From an uncultured Burkholderiales bacterium (GTDB lineage: Bacteria; Pseudomonadota; Gammaproteobacteria; Burkholderiales; Burkholderiaceae_C): a stretch of DNA of 64,000 nucleotides. The notes beneath the pieces are model-generated. The model worked only from the letters and a program-made list of their open reading frames with translations, did no database searches and had not been told where the DNA came from. This document shows, in pieces, positions 56,421 to 64,000 of this stretch. The DNA is taken from assembly GCA_945952065.1 (NCBI GenBank), contig CAMFGY010000003.1:62001-126000 (forward strand). The letters are read 5' to 3'. Every line of letters begins with the position of its first letter. Position 1 is the first letter of the stretch. The position numbers and the translations under genes were made by a program.

Positions 56421-59400
56421 TCAGTCTTGTTTGATGGGGGTGCCGAGCAGTCGCAGCACTTCTCGGATGGCTTGGGCGCGGTCCTTGGGGTCGGACAGCG
56501 CTTTGTCGATGCGCAATTTGTCATTGCCCACCAGCTTGATGCTCTTGTTCTTTTGCACCAGCTCGATCACCCGCATCGCGTCGATGGGCGGATTGGGTCG
56601 GAAGTTGATGTTCATCACCATCGGCGCGGCATCGATCTTGGCCACGCCATAGGGTTTGGCCAGCACGCGCAAGCGATGGGTGTCGAAGAGGGTCTGGCCC
56701 TGCGCCGGCAGCTTGCCGAAGCGGTCGGTGACCTCTTCCAACAGCTTGTCGATCTGCTCGCTCTTCTCGGCGGTGGCCAAGCGTTTGTAGAGCGAGAGGC
56801 GCTGATGCACATCGCCGCAATAGGCGTCGGGCAAGAGGGCCGGGGCATGCAGATTGATTTCGGTGGTGGCGCCCAAGGGGCTGAGCAGATCAGGTTCTTT
56901 GCCCGCTTTCAGCGAGCGCACCGCCTCGGCCAACATATCGTTGTAGAGCTGGAAGCCGATTTCCATCATATTGCCGCTCTGGTGCTCGCCCAGCATTTCA
57001 CCGGCCCCGCGAATTTCCAGATCGTGCATGGCCAGATAGAAGCCTGAGCCCAGCTCCTCCATGGCTTGAATCGCGTCCAGGCGCTGGGTGGCTTGCTTGG
57101 TCAGGCCCTCGATATCGGGCACCATCAAATAGGCATAGGCCTGGTGATGCGAACGGCCGACGCGGCCGCGCAGCTGGTGCAGCTGAGCCAGGCCGAATTT
57201 GTCGGCGCGGGCAATGATGATGGTGTTGGCGCTGGGCACATCGATGCCGGTTTCGATGATGGTGGAGCACAGCAAGACATTGTGCTTGCCGCTCACAAAC
57301 TCGCGCATCACCCGCTCCAGCTCGCGCTCGGGCATCTGCCCGTGGGCAATGATGATGCGGGCTTCCGGCAGCAGCTCTTCGAGCTTTTGGCGCCGGTTCT
57401 CGATGGTCTCCACCTCGTTGTGCAGGAAGTACACCTGCCCGCCACGCTTCAGTTCGCGCAGCACCGCCTCGCGGATGGTGCCGCTGGTCTCGCTGCGCAC
57501 AAAGGTCTTGATGGCCAAGCGGCGTTGCGGCGCGGTGGCAATCACGCTCAGGTCGCGCAGGCCTTCCAGCGCCATGCCCAGGGTGCGGGGGATGGGCGTG
57601 GCGGTCAACGTCAACACATCGACCTCGGCGCGCATGGCCTTCATCGCCTCTTTGTGGCGCACGCCAAAGCGGTGTTCCTCGTCGATCACCAAAAGTCCTA
57701 AGCGCGCGAACTTGACGTCCGGGCTGAGCAGCTTGTGAGTGCCGACCACGATGTCGATGGTGCCGTCGGCCAAACCCGCCATGGCGGCTTTGATCTCCTT
57801 GGCCGAGCGGAAACGGCTCATCTCCGCCACCCGCACCGGCCATTTGCCAAAGCGGTCGGCAATGTTCTGGTAGTGCTGCTCGGCCAAGAGTGTGGTGGGC
57901 GCCAGGATGGCGACCTGCTTGCCACCCATCACCGCCACAAAGGCGGCGCGCAGCGCCACCTCGGTCTTGCCAAAGCCCACATCGCCGCAGACCAAACGGT
58001 CCATGGGCTTGGGTGAAATCATGTCCTGAATCACCGCATGGATGGCCGCGCGTTGGTCCGGCGTTTCTTCAAAGCCGAAGCTGGCGGCAAAGGCTTCGTA
58101 GTCATGCGCGGAGTAGCGGAAGGCGTGCCCCTCGCGGGCGGCGCGGCGGGCATAGAGATTGAGCAGCTCGGCGGCGGTGTCGCGCACCTGTTCAGCGGCC
58201 TTGCGCTTGGCTTTTTCCCATTGGCCTGAGCCCAGGCGATGCAGCGGCGCTTCTTCGGCCGACACGCCGGTGTAGCGGCTGATCAAATGCAGCTGGGCGA
58301 CCGGCACATACAACGTGGCTTGGTCGGCATACACCAGATGCAAGAACTCCGAGGGGCCATCGCCCAGATCGATATTGATCAGGCCTTGGTAGCGGCCAAT
58401 GCCGTGGTTGCTGTGCACCACCGGGTCGCCGACCTTGAGCTCGGAGAGATCTTTGATCAGCGCATTGACGTCGCTGACCAGCTCTTGCTTGCGGCGCCGC
58501 CGGGTGGTGGGCGTGGTGGCAAAAAGCTCGGTCTCGGTGAAGAGCTGGATCAGCTGGCCTTCTTCCGGCTCATGCCAGAAGAAGCCGGCCGCCAAGGGCG
58601 CTGCGGCGATGGCGAATTTTTCGGGGCTGGCTTCGAACTCGGCCAGGCTGCCCACCGAGGGCGGGTCGATTTTGTTGTCGCGCAGCAGCTCCAGCAGGCT
58701 CTCCCGCCGGCCTTCGCTTTCGGCCAGCAAGAGCACGCGGTGTGGGGTGCTGTGCAGATGCGCAGCCAGCCGCGCCAGCGGCTCTTGCGCGCCGCGTTCC
58801 ACGCTGACGTCGGGCAGGGGGCGGGCAAAGTCGCTGGGTTCACGCCCGCGCACCGCCAGCACCGCATGGCTGTGGGTGAGGGAGAAGAACTCCTCGACCT
58901 TCAGAAAGATTTCTTCGGGCGGCAGGATGGGGCGCTCGGGGTCGTGCTGCAAAAAGCGGTGGCGCTCCCGGGTGTCGGTCCAAAACCGCGACAGCGCTTC
59001 ATCCACCTCGCCATGCAAGGCCAGGGCGCAATGCTCGCCCAGGAAGTCAAAGATGGTGGCGGTCTGCTCAAAAAAGATCGGCAGGTAGTACTCGATGCCG
59101 CCGGTGGCTATTGCCTGATCGATGTCTTTGTACAGGCGCGAACGGCTTGGATCGCCGTCCATTTTTTCGCGCCAACGTGAACGGAAGGCCTTGCGCGCCG
59201 CTTCGTCCATGGGGAACTCGCGGCCGGGCAGCAGGCGCACCTCGGGCACGGGGTAGAGGCTGCGCTGGCTGTCGGGGTCGAAGGTGCGGATCGAGTCCAC
59301 CTCATCACCGAACAGGTCAACCCGGTAGGGCACCAGCGAGCCCATGGGAAAGAGGTCGATCAGACCACCGCGCACCGCGTACTCCCCCGGCGATACGACT

Positions 59401-59897
59401 TGGGACACATGGTTGTAGCCGGCCAGCGTCAGCTGCGACTTCAGCCCGGCTTCATCCAGACGCTGTTTTTGCTTGAAGTGAAAGGTGGTGGCAGCCAGAA
59501 AGCTCGGCGGCGCCAAGCGGGTCAGGGCGGTCGAGGCGGGCAGCAGCACCACGTCCAACTCGCGTTGGTCGGCCGGCTTGCCGCGGCTTTGCAGCAGTTG
59601 CCACAGCGTGGCCAAGCGCTCGGAAATCAAATCCTGGTGCGGACTGAAGGTGTCGTAGGGCAAGGTCTCCCAATCGGGGAAGACGCCCACGCGCAGCTGC
59701 GGTGCAAAGAACTTCAGCTCGTCTTCCAGGCGCTGGGTGTCGCCCGGCTCGGCGGTGATGAGGGCGGTGATGCGGCCTGCCGCCATTTGCTGGAGGGCAA
59801 ATCGGGCCAGCAACAGCGCATCGGCCGAGCCCGTGGGACGTGGCAGGGTGAACTTTTTACCGGGAGAGATCTGGGGCAAATTCAGGGACGACGGCAT
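56421..59897 (-). CDS. mfd: Transcription-repair coupling factor
   Basis: RLVCGDVGFGKTEVALRAAF, DEEHRFGVRHKE, TRCF C-terminal domain. Confidence 0.97.
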   Translation of the reverse strand: MPSSLNLPQISPGKKFTLPRPTGSADALLLARFALQQMAAGRITALITAEPGDTQRLEDELKFFAPQLRVGVFPDWETLPYDTFSPHQDLISERLATLWQLLQSRGKPADQRELDVVLLPASTALTRLAPPSFLAATTFHFKQKQRLDEAGLKSQLTLAGYNHVSQVVSPGEYAVRGGLIDLFPMGSLVPYRVDLFGDEVDSIRTFDPDSQRSLYPVPEVRLLPGREFPMDEAARKAFRSRWREKMDGDPSRSRLYKDIDQAIATGGIEYYLPIFFEQTATIFDFLGEHCALALHGEVDEALSRFWTDTRERHRFLQHDPERPILPPEEIFLKVEEFFSLTHSHAVLAVRGREPSDFARPLPDVSVERGAQEPLARLAAHLHSTPHRVLLLAESEGRRESLLELLRDNKIDPPSVGSLAEFEASPEKFAIAAAPLAAGFFWHEPEEGQLIQLFTETELFATTPTTRRRRKQELVSDVNALIKDLSELKVGDPVVHSNHGIGRYQGLINIDLGDGPSEFLHLVYADQATLYVPVAQLHLISRYTGVSAEEAPLHRLGSGQWEKAKRKAAEQVRDTAAELLNLYARRAAREGHAFRYSAHDYEAFAASFGFEETPDQRAAIHAVIQDMISPKPMDRLVCGDVGFGKTEVALRAAFVAVMGGKQVAILAPTTLLAEQHYQNIADRFGKWPVRVAEMSRFRSAKEIKAAMAGLADGTIDIVVGTHKLLSPDVKFARLGLLVIDEEHRFGVRHKEAMKAMRAEVDVLTLTATPIPRTLGMALEGLRDLSVIATAPQRRLAIKTFVRSETSGTIREAVLRELKRGGQVYFLHNEVETIENRRQKLEELLPEARIIIAHGQMPERELERVMREFVSGKHNVLLCSTIIETGIDVPSANTIIIARADKFGLAQLHQLRGRVGRSHHQAYAYLMVPDIEGLTKQATQRLDAIQAMEELGSGFYLAMHDLEIRGAGEMLGEHQSGNMMEIGFQLYNDMLAEAVRSLKAGKEPDLLSPLGATTEINLHAPALLPDAYCGDVHQRLSLYKRLATAEKSEQIDKLLEEVTDRFGKLPAQGQTLFDTHRLRVLAKPYGVAKIDAAPMVMNINFRPNPPIDAMRVIELVQKNKSIKLVGNDKLRIDKALSDPKDRAQAIREVLRLLGTPIKQD

Positions 59898-60011
59898 GGC
59901 GCACAAATGGAAACAGCCCCGGAGTGGGGCTGGGGCGATTGTAGGCAGTGCGGTGCCCATGCGCTGGGCGCAGGCAGGCCGTTTGCTCGTTGCAGGGGCA
60001 AGCCTTGCCGC

Positions 60012-63000
60012 TCAAGGTGCCACACAGGGCAGGATCAAGGTGAACTGGGTGCCTTGGCCAAGTTCGCTGCTGACCTCGATGCTGCCGCCCAAAACACCGC
60101 AAACGATGTTGTAGCTGATGTGCAGGCCCAGACCGCTGCCGCCCTGGCCGAGCTTGGTAGTGAAGAACGGATCGAAGATGCGTTTGAGGTTTTCTTTGCT
60201 GATGCCGCAGCCGTTGTCGGAGATCAGCAGCTTGACGCTGGGCTTGTCCACGCTCGGGTCTTGCGCAGCGCCCCAGGCCTGGGCTTGCAGCTTCAGCAGG
60301 CCGCGCTCACGCCCTTCAAAACCGTGGACCAAGGCGTTGATGATCAGGTTGCTCAAGACTTGGCCGAGCGGCCCGGGGAAGCTGTCCATATGCAACTCGT
60401 CGGCGAACTCCAGCCGCAACTCATGCTCGCCTTTGCGCAGCCGGTTGCCCAAGGTCAGCGCGACTTCTTCGCAAAGCGCGCGCAGATCGAAGGGGCGGCG
60501 CTGCTCAGAGGTTTGGTCCACCGCCAGTTGCTTGAAGCTGTTGACCAGGTTGGCGGCCTGGGCCAGGCTGCGCACCAGCAGTCCAGCGGAGTCCGCCGTG
60601 CTTTGGCAGAACTGCTCCAGCTCGGAACGCCGCAGGCTGCCTCCCTCCAGCCGGGACAAAAAGCGGCTGCTCGCATCTCGCAGAGTGCTGGCCATCAGCA
60701 CGCTATTGCCCAAGGGTGTATTGAGTTCGTGAGAAACGCCGGCCACCAGAGAACCCAGCGCGGCGAGCTTGTCTTGCTCAACCAGCTTGGCCTGGGTCAG
60801 TTGCAGCTGTTTGTAGGCATGGGCATTGTCCAGGGCCACGGCGGCGTAGGTGCCCAGGGTGCGCAGAATGTCGAGATCGCCGGGGCCAAACGCGGCGTCT
60901 TGGTCGCTGAGCACGCTGATGACGCCAATCACCCGACCTTTGATCAGCATGGGGACATACATGCCGGAGCGTGCGGCTTTGGGTTCCTCGCCACTTTGCA
61001 GCTGAACGCGCCCTTGGCCGACGATGCCTTTGAGTTCTCGGTTGTCGGTGCTGAAGCTGTCTATGCGCAACTCCTGGGCATTCAGAGCGCAGCGCACCGC
61101 CGCTTGATCCGTGGCATCGAGGCTGCGTTTGTAAGGCTTGAAGGCCTGACCCTGCTGCATGACGAAGTCAAAGCTCAGCACCCGCTCGCGCCAGTCCAGC
61201 AGCCCCACGCCGAACACCGTGGCATTGACCAGTTCTTTGACGTGCTGATAAAGCGTCAGCTGAATCGCTTCGACATTCAGCGAGGCTGTGATTTGCCGGC
61301 CGATCTCGCTGAGCAGGGTGATGTCGCGTCGGGCTTTCTCGGCCACCTCTCTTTGTTCCAGCGCGCTTTGTTTCTCGGCTGCGAGTTGCTGGGTGCGTGC
61401 CGCCACCTCTTGCGCCAGCAGTTGTTTGGCTTCTTGAAAGCTCTTCACACGGCGGCGATACAAGGCATACAGCAGCAAAGCAGCCGCGAGAGCCATGCCC
61501 GAGCGCCACCACCAAGTGCGCCAATATGGGGGCAGCACCTCAATATCGAGCAAAACTTGGGTGTCGCTCCACACGCCGTCTGGGTTGGCCGCCTTGCCCA
61601 GCAGGCGATAGTGGCCGGGGTCGAGGTTGGTGTAGGTGGCCAGGCCCAGCGCGCCTTGGCCTTCAATCCAGGCCTTGTCAAAGCCCTCCAACATCCAGGC
61701 ATAACGGTTCAGTTTGACGCGGTCGAAATGAAGCGCGGCCAACTCAAAGCTCACCATGCTTTGCGCGGGACTCAAACGCATGTGCTTGGCTCGGTGCAAA
61801 GGGCCGTCGATGCCAAGATCGGCCAGGCTGAGCCGGGGCCTGGCGTCCACAGGTTTTGCTTGTTGATCGTCGGAGTCTTCCTGGAGCAAAGAGCGATTCA
61901 AGATCAAGACATCGCTCAACACCAGCTGCGGAGCCACCGGGTTGTCCTTGAGTTGCTCGGGCCAAAAGCGCAGCAGGCCAGGGCCGCCAAAGAACAAGCT
62001 GCCATCGGCGCTGCGAGTGGCCGCGCCAAAATTGAAGCCGCGACCGAAGGCGCCTTGCCCACCAAAAAAACGCGCTTTGCGCTGCTCGGGCCGGACCCGG
62101 GTCAGGCCCCGCTCGCTGCCCAACCAGAGTTCGCTCTGGAGCGCGTCCTGGATCGATTCGAAGCTGCCGCTGGGCATGCCGGGCAGGTCTTGCCAAGAGA
62201 CCATACGCCAGGTTTTTTTGCGCTCGGGATCAGGGGCTTGTGGCGCTTGGAGCTCATACAGACCTTGGTTGCTCGCCAACCATATGCGCCCCTGCGCATC
62301 TTGCCGCATGGCGTGGATGGCTGGGCGCGAGGGACCGGTCCCCTGAGCGCCCGCCAACTCGATTGGCTCAGAGAAGGTCTCGCCATCGGGTTGGAGGTAT
62401 TGCAAGCCACTCTTGCTGCCGACCCACAAGCGAGCGTCACGGTCCAATAACAGACAATCCACAATGCTGTTCACCAGCGCGCCAGGGCCTGGAGGGCTGG
62501 TGGTGAAATGTCGGATGCGGCCTTGCTCGCCGATGCGGTACAGGCCTTGTGCAGCACTGGCCCAAAGCACTTGCCTGCTTTTGTCTTGCAGCAGGGCGCT
62601 GATGGAAACCGAGGGGCCTCCCATGCTTTCGAAGTGAATTCTTTGGCTGCTCCCGAGCTTGGGGTCATACAGCACCAAGCCTCGATCACCGCCGACCCAT
62701 ATTCGGCCCCGCCCATCAAAGGCCAGTGCCTTCACATGGCTGATGGGCATCTCCTTCAACGCGATCTGCCTGACCTTGCCACTGGGGATGTGCAGGTGGT
62801 TCAAACCGCCGCCATAAGTCCCTACCCAAGCGTGGCTCTCATCTTCCAACAAGGTGGCCATCACCATGGGGGAGGACAGGCTTTGGCTGTCGCCGGGAAT
62901 GCTCAGGTAATTGCTGAAGCGGCTGCTGTTCAGGTCCACCAGATTGACGCCGGTATCGCTGCTGCCGACCCAGAGGGTGCCATTGCGGTCTTGCATCAAT

Positions 63001-64000
63001 GAGGCAATGGTTTCGCTGGACAGGCTGCCTCCCACCCCGGGAATTTGCCGAAACGATTCCACGGCCTTGTTCTCGGGGCGCCAGCGGTAGAGCACCGCTT
63101 TTTCGCCACTGCCGATCCACATGGTTTGCTCGCGATCGAGCAGCAGGGCATGCACGATCTCGTAGGGCAGCTGAAGGGCTGGGCCTTGTGGATCCCATGC
63201 CATGCCCGCACCGTCTTTGCGCCAGATCTGCAGGCCACCATTGGTGCCCACCCAGAGCCGCTGTGTCGCGTCCAAAGCCAGTTGGGTGGCGATCAAGGCA
63301 TTGGGCGACGCCTTGCGAAAGTCTGGGGCCTCTGCGGTGCTGAAGCTCAGGCCCTGGGTCGAAGCTTTGGCGCCGGCTGCGATATGCATCAAGCGCTCGC
63401 CGCGGGCCAACCAAATGCCTTGTCGGCCGTCAGCAATCATGGCGGTGATGGCTCGCGCCTGGGCTGCTTTGGGGCTTGCAACTGGGCTTGCGGGAGGGGC
63501 TGGTGCCTCATCCATCCATGGTGTGAATTGCAGGGTCTGCAAGTCCAGGACATACAGCCCGCCCAGGCATGCCACCCACACATAGCCCTCTGTCGAAGGT
63601 GCCAGGGCCAGGACGCGGCGGCCTCTTGTCGTCAGCTCTGTGGGCAACGCGATTCTTTGGATTTTTTGCGTGCGTAAATCCATGCGGTCCAAACCGCCGT
63701 GGCTGCCGATCCAAAGCATTTGGCGCTTGCGGTCTTCCCAAAGCGACTGAATGACCGAGTGGCTGAGCGTTTGGCTTTGATTGGGAATGGCGCTGAAGGT
63801 CTTGATATGGCGTCCGTCGTAGCGAGCCAGGCCCTGGGTGGTGCCCAGCCAGATGAGCCCGTCGGCGTCTTGCAAGGCGCTCATGACATAGGGGCTGGGC
63901 AGACCATCGTCCATGCCCAATTGGCTGAATCGCAAATGGCTCAAGGCCGCCGTGCTTTGGCCAAGGCTTGGAGGTGCAAAAAGGCCGGCAACCAGCAGCA
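60012..64000 (-). CDS. Two-component-propeller sensor histidine kinase (propeller + Y_Y_Y + TM + GAF + HisKA/HATPase), 5' end outside window
   Basis: Repeated DxxGxIWLGTxxGL blades; VAGVSHELNTPLGNSVLMASTLRDASSRF; frame continues past the ORF-track start (63944, TTG) as …LLVAGLFAPPSLGQSTAALSHLRFSQLG to the window edge. Confidence 0.88.
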   Translation of the reverse strand, partial: LLVAGLFAPPSLGQSTAALSHLRFSQLGMDDGLPSPYVMSALQDADGLIWLGTTQGLARYDGRHIKTFSAIPNQSQTLSHSVIQSLWEDRKRQMLWIGSHGGLDRMDLRTQKIQRIALPTELTTRGRRVLALAPSTEGYVWVACLGGLYVLDLQTLQFTPWMDEAPAPPASPVASPKAAQARAITAMIADGRQGIWLARGERLMHIAAGAKASTQGLSFSTAEAPDFRKASPNALIATQLALDATQRLWVGTNGGLQIWRKDGAGMAWDPQGPALQLPYEIVHALLLDREQTMWIGSGEKAVLYRWRPENKAVESFRQIPGVGGSLSSETIASLMQDRNGTLWVGSSDTGVNLVDLNSSRFSNYLSIPGDSQSLSSPMVMATLLEDESHAWVGTYGGGLNHLHIPSGKVRQIALKEMPISHVKALAFDGRGRIWVGGDRGLVLYDPKLGSSQRIHFESMGGPSVSISALLQDKSRQVLWASAAQGLYRIGEQGRIRHFTTSPPGPGALVNSIVDCLLLDRDARLWVGSKSGLQYLQPDGETFSEPIELAGAQGTGPSRPAIHAMRQDAQGRIWLASNQGLYELQAPQAPDPERKKTWRMVSWQDLPGMPSGSFESIQDALQSELWLGSERGLTRVRPEQRKARFFGGQGAFGRGFNFGAATRSADGSLFFGGPGLLRFWPEQLKDNPVAPQLVLSDVLILNRSLLQEDSDDQQAKPVDARPRLSLADLGIDGPLHRAKHMRLSPAQSMVSFELAALHFDRVKLNRYAWMLEGFDKAWIEGQGALGLATYTNLDPGHYRLLGKAANPDGVWSDTQVLLDIEVLPPYWRTWWWRSGMALAAALLLYALYRRRVKSFQEAKQLLAQEVAARTQQLAAEKQSALEQREVAEKARRDITLLSEIGRQITASLNVEAIQLTLYQHVKELVNATVFGVGLLDWRERVLSFDFVMQQGQAFKPYKRSLDATDQAAVRCALNAQELRIDSFSTDNRELKGIVGQGRVQLQSGEEPKAARSGMYVPMLIKGRVIGVISVLSDQDAAFGPGDLDILRTLGTYAAVALDNAHAYKQLQLTQAKLVEQDKLAALGSLVAGVSHELNTPLGNSVLMASTLRDASSRFLSRLEGGSLRRSELEQFCQSTADSAGLLVRSLAQAANLVNSFKQLAVDQTSEQRRPFDLRALCEEVALTLGNRLRKGEHELRLEFADELHMDSFPGPLGQVLSNLIINALVHGFEGRERGLLKLQAQAWGAAQDPSVDKPSVKLLISDNGCGISKENLKRIFDPFFTTKLGQGGSGLGLHISYNIVCGVLGGSIEVSSELGQGTQFTLILPCVAP

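Noticed and set aside
59400-62450. 1016-aa + strand ORF
   Set aside because: Antisense to mfd and the propeller histidine kinase; low-complexity Gln/Ala/Gly composition typical of shadow ORFs in high-GC DNA.

Overview
The window is a high-GC betaproteobacterial chromosome (Burkholderiales-like). A housekeeping backbone runs phoH – bcp/prxQ – Mth938-like – alaA – hom – thrC – moeA – moaD … moaE … clpB, followed by an ABC-exporter/two-component operon, nadB/comFB/nadA, an MFS locus, serB, mfd and a large propeller-type histidine kinase cut by the window edge. About 11.3 kb (~4.3–15.6 kb) between the Mth938-like gene and alaA is a compact foreign element of small, translationally coupled genes. 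From its protein content I interpret it as a provirus of a tailless, membrane-containing phage with a double-jelly-roll (DJR) capsid, PM2/corticovirus-like. It has a 283-aa candidate major capsid protein, a ~218-aa FtsK/HerA (A32-like) packaging ATPase, many 37–130-aa single-TM proteins, a repeat-containing membrane-anchored protein, a TM-anchored GH24 lysozyme, a holin-like gene, a divergent HTH repressor and a small serine recombinase. Its replication gene appears to contain an embedded origin: four copies of a 12-mer read in three reading frames, plus two near-consensus DnaA boxes. The element also has two duplicated double-hairpin units with compensatory changes and a palindromic CTATAGAG element placed at two gene ends. 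A second accessory block (~21.3–30.9 kb) splits moaD from moaE and holds speD, an aminopropyltransferase with an N-terminal membrane domain, DUF350, DUF4178 and SPFH genes. No tRNA, rRNA, CRISPR array or IS transposase was recognised. All family calls are by eye from translated sequence; no database search was run.
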